In this document: one piece after another, positions 36,457-48,661 of the stretch
Position numbering within the stretch: position 1 is the stretch's first letter
Layout of the letters: every line of letters starts with the position of its first letter
NCBI GenBank assembly: GCA_027627225.1
Contig: CM051028.1
Location: forward strand, 22,357,864-22,421,863
Direction of reading: 5' to 3'
Length of the DNA: 64,000 nucleotides
Source: Congeria kusceri
Lineage: Eukaryota; Mollusca; Bivalvia; Myida; Dreissenidae
Translations under genes and position numbers: made by a program
The notes under the pieces: model-generated
Databases searched by the model: none
Seen by the model: the letters and a program-made list of their open reading frames with translations, nothing else
Told to the model about the DNA's origin: nothing

Positions 36457-37474
36457 TGAGTATGTTCTTTAAATGCAGTGTTGAAAAGAACCTGGACCTC
36501 AGCCCGAGCCATCAACTTATTGGTATACAAGTCTGGATGTAGTGACGAGTCATCCAAATTACTGTACTCATCAACTACATTAGTGGCATTGGGACGGGGA
36601 CGTAACGTTGACACAGTCGTGTCCGTACCATCGGTATCTTTGAAGGTTAGTACATTGTTATTGTCATTTATTCTACTCTCAAATGACTTCTTTTCCAATC
36701 TCACATATTCTTATCAACAACAGTGGGGAAAGAAAGAGTTCTACCCTTGTTGGGACTCCCAAGCCCCTTTTTGAACCAACTTTTTCGCAAGTGAGCTCGA
36801 CGCTTTGAAGCCGGCATAGCGACTAGACTTATCACAATTTAAGAAAAATTAAACTATTGTATATGTACACTAATTATATATAACTTACACTAGTAATCAC
36901 AATAATGAGTTAACATGCACAGAAAACCTTTTTATTTCCACAGATTACACAGCACTGAGTACTGGATACAGACTGAAGGTTGCTGGAGACTGGCCTAGAA
37001 GGAATTCACACCTCACCCACAGGTTCAGGTGTGACAAAAGACTGTTAGTTAGTACCTAGCATTGACATGTTTTTGTTTATTTTGTGTGTGTGTGTCAGGA
37101 GGTACAGTCTGTTGATTGTTATGCAAACAAACCCTTTTCTGGGGTCAAATGGCATCTGACATGCTGCTTTTATATGGATTTTACCAAAACAAATGCAGAA
37201 AATTATTATTTTTTAGCTCAAAACAGCTTAAAAACCTGGTCTATAACATTTAGAATGCCAGTGAAGATTGTTTTCACTTCTGATATTATATTTTACATCT
37301 GCTATGTCTATTACAACTCAAAGTTATGCTTAATTCTGAGTTAAAATAATGTTTTCCAAGATGTACCTAAGTACATGTTTTCTGTCTAAAATACTGTCTC
37401 GAAATGCCTTTATATGTGGTATTTTCAATTATATATTTTTCCAATAAATCCTTATACCAGTGTGATAGGACTTC
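36457..37474. repeat. Direct duplication, left copy: 5' part of the Mutator-like element
   Basis: Matches 40251-41263 in the same orientation with few differences. Both start near TGAGTATGTTCTTTAAATGC and end near CCAGTGTGATRGGACTT. On the minus strand it contains the first roughly 100 codons of the transposase (KKSFESRI, STLRPRPNATNVVDEYS) and its 5' flank. Downstream coding sequence is missing, so this is a partial copy. Its Leu codon TTA at 36607-36609 is intact where the right copy has a stop. Confidence 0.9.
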
Positions 37475-38067
37475 ATGTTCTTTCTCGAAATAGATCAGAC
37501 TTATGAAAAATGTGGTTTTTATTCAAATTTGAAAGGGTTGGGTTCTCATAAAAGTCAAATTACACCAAAACGGAAGTCTAATCCTCACGGTTACATGCTG
37601 TCAGTTAGATAATAAACACATATGGTTCAGTGTATAATGCATATGATTTTAAAAATACAGTTTAAATGATATGTTTTGGTATCAATTCAAATGTATATAT
37701 GTAAGAAATAAGAAAAAATACAGTTTTAGGCACTACTTTATAAAAATTGGTTCCCAGCTTCATAACTTTTGGCCCATGTATTCATGCACAAAATGGCAGC
37801 CTCCAAGCTCATCAAAACCGGTGTGTTTATTCTAAGGTAAATATTTTGAGTTACAACTCATAGAATTTGTTGACATGCTGTTTTTTCAAAAGGTTATGGT
37901 CTTATCGTTCCAACGATGTATGGTGATATATTAGAAAGTTGCTTGGTCATGGTGAAAATTGAGATCAAACATTGTATATTTTATATGTAACAATGAAGGA
38001 ATTTATTTGCGCATGTGTAACCTTTAAGAACTTCCGGTAAGATTTGTCGTCTGCAATTTGTTTTTAA
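37475..38067. other. Spacer between the duplicated element end and the His-Me ORF
   Basis: No gene recognised. It may be part of the Mutator-like element's other end or host sequence; no terminal inverted repeat matching 41263 was found here by eye. Confidence 0.35.
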
Positions 38068-38437
38068 ATGGATGCTTACAAACGCACTGTAATGGAGAGA
38101 ATTACTGCCAGATGCCATCTTGACCCCATTAAAGGCTGTATTTTATGGGATGGTTGCTCTAGTGGACATGAGGGGGGTAGATATGGGAAAGTTAAAGCAA
38201 AATGTCCACCAGAGTCACCATCCAAGACCCATTATGTTCACCGTGTTGTTTTTCAGTTTCATTTTGACATTAATTTGCACGAGTCTCAACAATTATCTCA
38301 TTTATGTCATAATACTTTGTGCTGCAATCCTTATCATTTTAGTTTTAGAAGCTGTATCTGTTAATAATGCCCGCAAAGTTTGTGTCCGCACTGGCCGATG
38401 CATCGGCCATGATGACCATCCAAAATGCGTACTTTGA
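38068..38437 (+). pseudogene. His-Me finger endonuclease, zinc-binding-loop type, one frameshift
   Basis: The ATG at 38068 opens MDAYKRTVMERITARCHLD, with GCILWDGC at the first Cys cluster. THYVHRVVFQFHF and LSHLCHNTLCCNPYHF match the zinc-binding loop region of His-Me homing-type endonucleases (S-H-L-C-H...C-x-N-P-x-H). The frame shifts by one base near 38343 and continues as EAVSVNNARKVCVRTGRCIG, HDDHPKC, ending at a TGA at 38435-38437. This gives about 120 residues in all. Conserved Cys/His residues fit two zinc sites. It is convergent with the transposase that ends at 38667, with 230 bp between them. Its role in the element is unknown. Confidence 0.7.
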
Positions 38438-38666
38438 ATCATACCAATTTTCCTAATTTGCAAAGTTAACAGATTCTATTCAGTTCACATTTTAGTTTGT
38501 AATTGTACTAAAATCAGGCATTCAGCTGAAAAAAATGCATGAAACGCAGCAAATGAAGGCAAAACTATACATATATACACAAGCACAAGGCTCGTGCTCT
38601 GTCCAGTTTTTCTAAGCCTCGCTAAATAAACTTATCTTTATTCAACGCTAACCTAGTATTCTCTAT

Positions 38667-40614
38667 TTATACATAACTGTGGTCTCTTAAATGTCTAGAA
38701 CTTCTCACGACTGATGCCATGTCAGTGAGACCCTTACTATAATGCAAACTTTCATGTAATTTATACCGTCTCTGGCGTGTCGCGTACCTAGTAGTTTTGC
38801 GTTTTTCAATTACCTCTTTATTCGGCCTTTGGGTTCTTTGATCGGTCTTCCGTATTTGACGTATGACCGTGGAACCTTTTGTAAGGGTGGCCCCTAGAGA
38901 CTTGGTTTTGATCAACACAGACACTGCATACCCATTGTTTAGTTTATGAACCTGGCCGTGAATCCTTCCGGCAAAGTTCCAACGGTTAGTTATCATTTTT
39001 GGGTTAACTGTCTGGTAAGATCGATTCACGGCTTCGCACTTTTGCGTAGTGGTCAAAAATTTGGTTTGATCAAGGTCTGAGGGAGACAGCATAATGGCCA
39101 TGCATTTTAAAAGTAATGCCTTATCACCCTCTGTCATTCTTAGTTTAGCATTCATTCGCATGAAGTTTTTAGCCTGTCGGTAGTTACCACAACAAACTAA
39201 ACTAGATGCTTTGCAGGGCTCTCCGCAATACCTACCAAAGCAAGAAACAATTGCATCGGCTACCTTGGGCATACAGTGTTTTATTTTGTTTAGGTCACCT
39301 TTGTAAACCTTGTGGGCTGTCTTTAACGCTGCCATGCACCGTTGTTTTATCGAAAGAGCAAAGCGATTCTTAATGTTTGTGTTTGAAGACCCTTTGAACA
39401 TATTTGAACTAAAGTTGGCTTTGTGAACAGCACGCTTCAATGAATTTCCTAAGTGCCTTATGTCTTTAAAGTGTTCAACTTTATGTTTATTCCCTTTGCT
39501 CACACCTGCATGACTCCTAGAGTCACCATCACCAGTATAACCCGCTATCTTAACATCATTTTATATGTTGCGGGACACTATTTCAGACCATTTACCTTCG
39601 TTACCGATTGGATCTGATTCGGATACATTTGCGGAGCAATGACCCCTATGGTTTGGGCAAACAACATTGTTCCCCTTATTTCGCAAGCGAGCTCCAATCA
39701 TGCAAAGTTTATTGGCAATATGTACCCCTACTATTTTCTTGTCTTTAGTGTTATTTTCAAAAACGTGGTTGTCGCGATAGACCCTGCCTGAAATGGGGTC
39801 GAGTTGGAATTAAACATGGGGTTATTGTAGCACGAGTCGCCCTCTACATTTACAGTTTTGGCATTTTTTTTACCTATCAGGGCATTTTCCTTCACAAGGG
39901 ACACTCTTTGCTCATGCATGTCCTTTACATTGACACTTTCTACCTTTTCATTAACTTTATTACTTAATCTTTGCATGGAGGACTGGGTGGGGGCTATTAT
40001 ATTAGCGTTGTTAAGAATTCTGCGCACACCGGTATTGCTGATTGGTGTTGTGCACAGACCAAGCTGAAGGCCTATGTGTACTTTTGCGGCACGCCTACCA
40101 CGACCTTTTTACAATCAACCTCCTCGTAAAGATTGCGATACTTGCTAATGTACGAACACTTTGTACATTTTAGCCGCTCACGCCAACCTAGACCCCACCT
40201 AATGGAGTTAGCGGCATCAAAATTTAAATCGCCATCACAGTTTGGTTTAATTTGAGTATGTTCTTTAAATGCAGTGTTGAAAAGAACCTGGACCTCAGCC
40301 TGAGCCATCAACTTATTGGTATACAAGTCTGGATGTAGTGACGAGTCATCAAAACTACTGTACTCATCAACTACATTAGTGGCATTGGGACGGGGACGTC
40401 ACGTTGACACAGTCGTGTCCGTACCATCGGTATCTTTGAAGGTTAGTACATTGTTATTGTCATGTATTCTACTCTCAAATGACTTCTTTTCCAATATCAC
40501 ATACTTCTTATCAACAACAGTGGGGAAAGAAAGAGTTCTACCCTTGTTGGGACTCCCAAACCCCTTTTTGAACCAACTTTTTCGCAAGTGAGCTCGACGC
40601 TTTGAAGCCGGCAT
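38667..40614 (-). pseudogene. Mutator-like transposase, decayed
   Basis: Starts MPASKRRAHLRKSWFKKG at 40614. An in-frame TGA lies near 40400, where the left duplicate has TTA (Leu). A Cys-rich region follows (RLKCTKCSYISKY, near 40165). A frameshift occurs in the A5 run near 40107, giving GRGRRAAKVHIGLQLGL. Further on are VRRILNNANIIAPTQSSM, a frame change near 39785, and IVGVHIANKLCMIGARLRNK. A TAA lies near 39564, just before the hallmark KIAGYTGDGDSRSHAGVSKG (39555-39495). A 278-codon open tail follows (HFKDIRHLGNSLKRAVHK, Cys pairs CFGRYCGEPC). The YTGDGDS block is typical of the Mutator-like transposase domain found in many invertebrate genomes and is likely part of the catalytic region. 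There are at least four lesions, so it is not functional. Confidence 0.75.
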
Positions 40615-41263
40615 AGCGACTAGACTTATCACAATTTAAAAAAAAGTAAACTATTGTATATGTACACTAATTATATATAACTTACACTAGTAATCACAAT
40701 AATTAGTTAACATGCACAGAAAACCTTTTTATTTCCACAGATTACACAGCCCTGAGTACTGGATACAGACTGAAGGTTGCTGGAGACTGGTCTAGAAGGA
40801 ATTCACACCTCACGCACAGGTTCAGGTGTGACAAAAGACTGTTAGTTAGTACCTAGCATTGACATGTTTTTGTTTATTGTGTGTCAGGAGGTACAGTCTG
40901 TTGATTGTTATGTAAACAAACCCTTTTCTGGGGTCAAATGGCATCTGACATGCTGCTTTTATATGGATTTTACCCAAAAAAATGCAGAAAATTAATTTTA
41001 TTTTTTAGCTCAAAATAGCTTAAAAACCTGGTCTATAACATTTAGAATGCCAATGAAGATTGTTTTCACTTCTGATATAATATTTTACATCTGCTATGTC
41101 TATTACAACTCAAAGTTATGCTTAATTCTGAGTTAAAATAATGTTTTCCAAGATGTACCTAAGTACATGTTTTCTGTCTAAAATACTGTCTCGAAATGCC
41201 TTTATATGTGGCATTTTCAATTATATTTTTTTCCTATAAATCCTTATACCAGTGTGATGGGAC
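40251..41263. repeat. Direct duplication, right copy
   Basis: Right copy of the 1-kb block also at 36457-37474. It holds the 5' end of the Mutator-like transposase and about 640 bp of upstream sequence. The right boundary is near CCAGTGTGATGGGACTT, after which the two flanks diverge. That boundary is probably the element terminus. Confidence 0.9.
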
Positions 41264-41846
41264 TTCTATTTATGGGATAAGAAGCACGTTTATCTTTGAA
41301 GGTTTGTTGTGGACGTTTACAGAGACATGTTTGAGATAAGTAACAAACCAAGACAAAGCACGAGTGTAGGTGCTCACATCATGTGTGTATTTTTCTTTTA
41401 AGTGATTCTTCTTGCTACGGCGATGGCCATTTTCGGACAGTCTGGTAATAAGTTATGTTTGTTATGTAGTTTATCTATTTTATAATAATACTTAATTTCA
41501 TCAGATAATTTCGATAATCCACCATCCCACGTGAGAAATAACACACTCAGTTAAATGTAAAGCAATCACTGACAGCGTGAAAGATACATACATTTTCAAC
41601 CAATTTTCCTAGTACTCTTGCACAGATCGGGCCATCAAGTATTGTCTTTTTTCCGTAAACAAATATAAAAATATGCACGTTTTAATCAAACTTTCACAGT
41701 TGGTATATAACTGTAAGATCATGAAATTTTATTTACCCACGACTGAAGTGGTTGTATCATTTCAGAGGCAGAGAAAGGCCGTGTCCGGAAAGCGTTGGTT
41801 AGGCAGACGTAAGGCTTGACATGAGTGTTTTGTATAATGTCATTAG

Positions 41847-41910
41847 TTATGCAAATACACTATTGAAAATACGGTATTAGTTATGCAAATACACTATTGA
41901 AAATACGGTA
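41847..41910. repeat. 34-bp tandem duplication carrying octamer motifs
   Basis: ATTAGTTATGCAAATACACT is followed by ATTGAAAATACGGT and then repeated directly. Each unit contains ATGCAAAT (41849-41856 and 41883-41890), the consensus of POU-family octamer sites. It lies about 700 bp beyond the 3' end of the intact double-CARD gene. The regulatory meaning is only a possibility. Nothing else was recognised in 41264-42598. Confidence 0.8.
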
Positions 41911-42598
41911 TGTCACGTTTTGCTAAAGAATGTGTCAGTTTTATATTTTGAACAACACACCGACGATATTATAAATATTTTTGAGCCAATATAATTATCG
42001 CGTATCCATGAAATTGAAGAGCAAACTAGTTTTTCACAAACACTATGAACATAGTTTTATTTAAGTAGTTAACATGACACAACCATGAACTATAAATAAA
42101 GAATAAAGGTTAATAGATCTCTGGACACAATAAACACATATTTCTGACTGGACAAAAATTTATAAATGTGTTAATATATCTGGACTGAACCAAGCGTCAC
42201 CATAGAGCAACAAATTCGTATAGAGATAAAACTTCAAAAATATAACATTGAGCAAAATCATTATATGGACATACTTGACAATACGAGTATCAGGCATGTA
42301 CATGTAAGTATAATAATTAATGACAAACTGCATCAGCAAATGACAACGCTTATGGCCCCAGTCCTATAAGGCAAGTGACATATTTGCCTATCGTAATCAG
42401 TAACTGCCTACGAAATAAGTCAAATTACAATTCTTAATAACATAAATATCCTACAAGCACTAACTTCGATTGATTCGATGTGGGCTGAGTAGTTCCTTCA
42501 TTAAAATGTCCGGTTAACATGACACAAATAATAAAACACCTAGTCGCGGACAAAACAGTTCGGGCTAAATGATGAGCATTTATGTGATCTAAACCTTG

Positions 42599-45500
42599 TT
42601 AAATTTCCTCAATGGCATCACTTGGCGGCACATATTCTGAGTAAATGGCCGAATCTTTATAGATGAGATCGTCTTGCGCCTTTGAAACCGCATCGACCTG
42701 TGGGTTTCCTTGAATTGGACCTCCGGTGTCGCTTATGTGCGTCTTTTCCAATGAGGTCTGATAGGCAACCAGTTCATACCTTAGGTTGTCCGGAGAACCT
42801 GGTTTATGTTGTGTCATACATTTATTTTTCAACTGGGTTGCTGAATACACTCCTTTGGTTAGATCATTCTCTTCTTCAAAGCAACTCTCTTCGGAAACCA
42901 TAGCTAAAGAAAATAAATTATATTTTAACTATAAACATCAAATAATGTTTTCCTTTCAGTATCATTCTTATTCAACGTACTACTTATTCGGCAGAAATAT
43001 TTTATGACATAGTACTTTAAATGCTCTGCGTTAACAGAGGTTTCTCTATTCAGTTTCGTTTGAGTACTTCTATATTGCAATGTGCTAGTTTATGATTAAA
43101 CGAAACGGATATAACTGCCTTACCCATACGATGTGCATGTGCTTCCAATTCTTTCATCCTAATGACTTCAATGTCTCTCCTCTTGCTTCGCAATAAATCG
43201 ACATGTTCATCTAAGGCCTTGACAATGTCTTGTCTCTTTGGTGTCTCAATTTGCAATTCTTTGTTTTTGAGTTTTATTTTCTCTAAATATTCATCAATGG
43301 TTCCATGTCCTTTCATTACATCAATAATACGACAATCTTCGGCCAACGATGCATGGACTGAACTACCCAGCAACGCCTCTGTCATCGTCTCTTTGTGCTC
43401 ATAAAACACAACTTGAGTATATTGAATTTTCTTTCTGTCGTTGCGTTCCCGGGATGATGAACCTTGTAGTTGTGTGTACAAACTCGATATGTTAAAATTA
43501 CAATTGTACAGTGCATGTCATAAAATGCAGAATGAAACGGTCACATTTTTGGTTTAATAATGTAGTAATAAGTCAAGATCATTAATTTAAATCGTAATAA
43601 AGTCAATAGTATTCGGGTAATTTAACGATATTGCAATTATGTATTAGCACGTGTATAAAGTGTGCGTGGACTACCCGGGACTCCAGAATGATCAAAATCA
43701 AGCTTTTGTGCACGTGTATACTGACTGTATGTAGCTTGGTATTAAATGTTGTATTGGTCGTTAATTTATAATTAATCAACACTTAAGTTTCTCACAACAC
43801 TATGTAGCACCCGCAGAATACAGTTAACACGCGTACTCCATAATCTTCATGCACGGGCAAAGCTGAATTCGGAAACCTCTATGTAATCAGCGAGAAATGC
43901 ACTCCAAGTAAACGTCAGTCCGAGACATTTTAATAATAAAATTAAAGCCGACATTTCAACGTTTTAATGTCTTGTATTTAATATTATTTGTTTCTAAGAA
44001 GATTTATCAACTTAACGTTTTGTGTACTGTAAGACTGGTGATTCTTTTCGTCCACCCATACAACACGTTTGCAAAACAATCCGTGACAATTTGTAAAAAA
44101 GATGGCCTTATTGCCCCCGAACACACATCACATACATTTTGAAAACGTTTCTCGCTTACTAAACAACTTCCGAAATGCCAATTGTGTACGAGTATTTATG
44201 CAGAACATGAGAATTATGTTGCCTGGTGGTGTTCAAAGCGCCAGAAGTCTGTAGTAATCCTTGCTGAATTACGACGTCAGAAAATATCTGAGCATGGCCC
44301 ATGAGTAAGGGCGTTAGACAATCAGTATACACGAACATGCTTCACCCATATTTCATCGTTCAGTGAAAATAATTAAATTTCCTCACCTATAAGAATTGCC
44401 AGCTATGCTCATGCATAACTCACGTCCCAGTTCGCTGATTTAAGTCAACGGATAAAAGTTTCAAGAGAATCGGGTAGTACGAACAATAGTTATATATGTT
44501 CACATATGTCAGAAGGAATTATTAAACTGACTTTAACAGTACATTACATTAAACATCCAGACGAGAGAAACAGGTCTCAATGATGAGTGCATCAAATTAA
44601 TTCGCGAATTATATCACAATAGTAAAATCTACATATAAATTCCACACAGAAAAATCGATCAATCATTACTTACGGGATAGTCGCGGCGGAACTGGTGGGG
44701 CTGATTGACATGCTGTATTAGAATCTGAAACAAAAGATTCATGCGTCTGCAAATTTAGGTGATCTGAAAGAACATACGCATAAATAAAATTTGAGTAGCG
44801 ATAGTGTACGACATATACATTGACAACTAAACGCAGCGAAGGATGTGAAAATAATAATCCTTAAACAGAGGATAACATTTTGAGCGTGTTTGTCATCAAT
44901 ATTCTAAGGTGTATCAAATTAATTTAATGAGTCATTTCCTTTAATCAGTAGCTATAGTTGGATTATGTTTTCGAACTCATACATACCTGACATGCATCCA
45001 GGCGGTCGGTTTGATTCACAGTCATCATTGGCTTCAATGTTATCATTATCGACCGCATGGGCAGCAACACTGCGACTTTCGTTATCTGTGTCGGCCACAA
45101 CAACGGAACCCAGACGTTCACAACCGTTGGTGTATTCATCTCTATCGCCGGTTACGACTTCTCCATGTGAAGTCTTATTATAAACATGTCTTCCTGACGA
45201 ACATCAAACAGCAAAACGATATCATAATAAATGTTGATAATTCTGTCTTGTTATATTCATTACAAAATTCAATTAGGTTTTAATAGGAGTAAACGGTATT
45301 TAACATTTCAAAAGTTTTATTTGTATGTATACTAATAACTAAATATCGGTTTTACCTTCAACATGGTTTGATAAACTGGTAATCGCCGTGTAACCTCTGG
45401 AGTGTGTATGTGAGTTGTACACAAGACTGAGCCCGGGCTCTGAACTAAGTGTGTGTTGTGGTGCAGTATTGGTAATACAATCATCATTAAAATGATGCGG

Positions 45501-48355
45501 ACGAAGATCAGCCAGCAACATGTAGTCGTCTTCACCACGTACTAGTAAGCTGTCGTCAAACTGAACCCAAGGATACAACATGTCATTTGACATTCGTGCA
45601 TTAGAACCGACGCGTTGGTTTGAATTACGCCCGGAAGCGTTTTCATTCATACTTTCATTTGGCGCACGGTCAAAATATACATGTAGGTCATCATACCATT
45701 CCTTGAGGTATGTGTCACTAGTGGAATTCAATCCGCTATCGGCGCCGCCTGCTGATTCTACCTCTTTTCGGTGAGTATCATCTTTCAAGGAGTTGATGGA
45801 GCTAAACTTTGAATTTGAACCTTCGTCGTCAGCACTCCAGTCGCTCAAATCTCGTCCTACAATATTGTCTTCGACATTTTTATTACAGTCATCAGCATTG
45901 TCATCATCATCAGTCAGGCTACTTTTTTCTGTTTTCTGTTCACGTATGCATTTACTGCATTCCCTTACAATATCGTCTTCGTTTCTGTTATTTTGAAATG
46001 TTTGCTGTTCATAAGGAATCGTCTTTCTTTTTATCTCATTGCGAGCGCAAAAATGTTTCACACTTGATTTACTGTCGTCGTCTGTAAAATTTAAAAACAA
46101 TATTCAATGAATAAAATTCAAATCATTATTTAATGGAAAAAATATCAAAATTTCAGAATTCAGAATGTATTGCAAACATATAGGCCTCCGGACAGGAATA
46201 CATATGAAACAGTTTCAATACACAATAAAAAAAAAAGCAAAACTAACTACATATAATATCAAATGTATTTTGTAGCATACGGGAAGGCTGGCAAAAACTG
46301 AATAACTTAGGAAACACATTTTGCAGCTTTGGATTGCTGAATATGCATTTTCTATTACTCATCCAAAATTATTCAGTTCTTCTTACATTTCATTTGTTTG
46401 TATTATACCCCCTTTAATGCACTTAAAATGTATAAAGCCTATCAGAATCTGGATGATATGTTTCTTGTGAAAGTCGCTTATACCGCATGTAAACAAGTAA
46501 TCTACATGTCTTTGAAATATGACGCAGTTGGGTTCTTTATATATAATCTAATAAATATTAACTTATTAACACATACAATGCGTTTGTATATGAGCTCACC
46601 ATTTAGAATTTCGGGTATGTTGAGCATAGCCACAGCTTCTTCGTGGTTACCAGTATTGTCCAATGCCTGTACAAAGTGGTTATACCAGTACGCGTGCGAT
46701 TTGGGTAGATGCTCCAGCAGCAGATCTGCGGCATCCAATCTACCACTCTGCTGTCCTCTCTCCTTTATACTGAAAACAACTTTATCATCCAGAATTCGCA
46801 CACCACTTAGATAATCCAGTAGTTGTATTGGGTGTAACAACATTCGAAGGAAAGGTGAAATCGTCTGTATATAAAAGGTCTGGTAGGCGCCGTCTGCAGG
46901 TTTAGGTCCCGTTAAAAGCTTGGCAACATTCCCATATCCTTGTAAGGAAACAGGCACGATGTGAAAAATACGAATAAGTCTAAAAATTAGATTCTGTTTT
47001 ATTTATAGAAATATTATAATAACATATTAGTAATGTAAAGCTACATGTATATTGAACAAGAATTTAAATGTGAACATGTGTTCGGTCTATATTAAAAACA
47101 GATGTTTGATGAGTTATGTGCATTTAATTTTCAAGTATGAGTTTGTTCAAATTACATATAACGTAAGAGGTAAAATACCGTTGTTTTGTAGTGCAACACA
47201 AAATCCAATCCAAAAAGAAATCTTCCCTGTTTCTAGGAGTTCGTTTATTACCATGGAAATAGCGGCCCTTGGATTCCGATTTGCAATCGCAGCTAACCTT
47301 GATGAGCATTCTAATAAAGAACACAGATTCTTGGTATAATTTAAAAACAATGTGGTTTAGTCGAAGTATGATTTTTTTCATATGCACGATTTATCGCATT
47401 TATGTATTTGCCGAAATGTTGGACACGCGTTTATGATTAAATTACCATGAAACACACACTACATGAAAACTTAAATTTTAAGCTTAACAACAATGCACAA
47501 ACATTTACTTATTTATAAAACACAACTTTCGTCGAACAATAGTTTCTCTTCACCCATTTTGTGTAAATATCAGCAACGCACTAATTGATTGCAAGCGTAT
47601 GTTCTCAAAATCACATCTAAGTACATGTATGAAACATGCATAAAATTGCGAGTGTTAGAGGGTAAGAGTGAGTGTTTAAAATATCATAATTTACGGGCAG
47701 TTTAATTATGTGTATATAATGTGGAACAATATGTACCCAAAAATTTCAGCTCGGTGAACATTGATCTGACAGTTATGGTCTCCAACAGGCAAGGTCGCAA
47801 AATCGTGGCATTTTCTTCGTATTTACTGATCAAACACAAATCTTCTTTAGGGAATGGTTTGTCGGGTCCTGACATCTTAAATAGGCGTAAGCACAAAATA
47901 AAAATGATACATATTATTTTAATTATTACACGTGTCATTTGTAATAATCCAAATCCAGATAAATACCACTTTCAAATGTGTACCATGTTAAACGTTCAGT
48001 ATAACATACACAGTTATACTTTCAATGACCTCTGTGTCCTTTTTACTTTTAAATTAATTGAACTTATTTACATGTTTCGGAAATGTTTATGACAATAATA
48101 ACACTACCAAAGTAAAAAGGAACCACAATACCTTAGTTCGTGTTATTGTCGTGGAAATTTTTTAAATTGAAAGAGTGTACGAACCTTTTGAACGTTAACG
48201 CACTTCCTTGTTTCTTCAAGAACGGTCTCTATGGTTACCATTTCCCCATCAACTTTGGCCGCTGTATTGGTAGATACTCCAGCCACGAGAGTACGTCGGA
48301 TCCATACATCTTCGAAAGATTCACAAGAAACGGCTTCGTCATTAACGTTACTCAT
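42599..48355 (-). CDS. Intact double-CARD protein, RIG-I/MDA5-type CARDs without helicase, coiled coil
   Basis: Exons: 48355-48185, 47875-47737, 47310-47179, 46938-46600, 46081-45356, 45193-44987, 44724-44674, 43462-43124, 42903-42599. The sum is 2409 nt, i.e. 802 residues plus TAA. The first intron is phase 0 and all others are phase 1, with good GT/AG sites. The start is the first Met after an in-frame TAA. Residues 1-57 are acidic, with no known domain. CARD1 is about 68-150 (KYEENATILRPCLLETITV, NRNPRAAISMVINELLETG, FWIGFCVALQNNG). CARD2 is about 165-255 (ISPFLRMLLHPIQLLDYL, DAADLLLEHL, YWYNHFVQALDNTGNHEEA). Residues 261-572 are disordered and acidic. A Pro-rich piece (QSAPPVPPRLS) is near 572-589. 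Residues about 620-700 are a Leu/Lys/Glu coiled coil (MKELEAHAHRM). The tail ends PPSDAIEEI. No helicase, caspase, kinase or membrane segment is present. An adaptor or decoy role in RIG-I-like signalling is inferred. The paralogue at 21149-28897 is decayed. Confidence 0.87.
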
Positions 48356-48470
48356 ACTCTGTTGAAAGACGCCTTCTACAGCTGAATTCGTCCTTCTGGA
48401 TCTATGTTAATCATGGAAGTGCTTTGGGATTTATAGTCAACATGAAGTTTGATGATAAATAGGATATGTG

Positions 48471-48661
48471 TCGGTTTCGGTAGAATATCAATTTTAATTC
48501 ACGAGTGATCATAGAAATGTAAATTTTGACCAGTGAAAATATGTATTTTCTATGATCACGAGAGAATTAAAAGTCTACCGAAACCAACTAATTTTCTTTT
48601 TATTTTATGTTTTCCACCGCTTTTCTAGCTGATCGCTGGACTCACTGAACAATTTTGAGTC
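48471..48661. repeat. Palindromic repeat just upstream of the intact double-CARD gene, copy 1
   Basis: Arms TCGGTTTCGGTAGAATATC... (48471-48523) and ...TCTACCGAAACCA (48545-48586) are inverted around ATGATCAC cores. They are followed by TTTTCTTTTTATTTTATG and an end CAATTTTGAGTC near 48655. A second copy occurs at 63725-64000. It starts 116 bp upstream of the start codon, within the likely promoter region. Confidence 0.8.
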
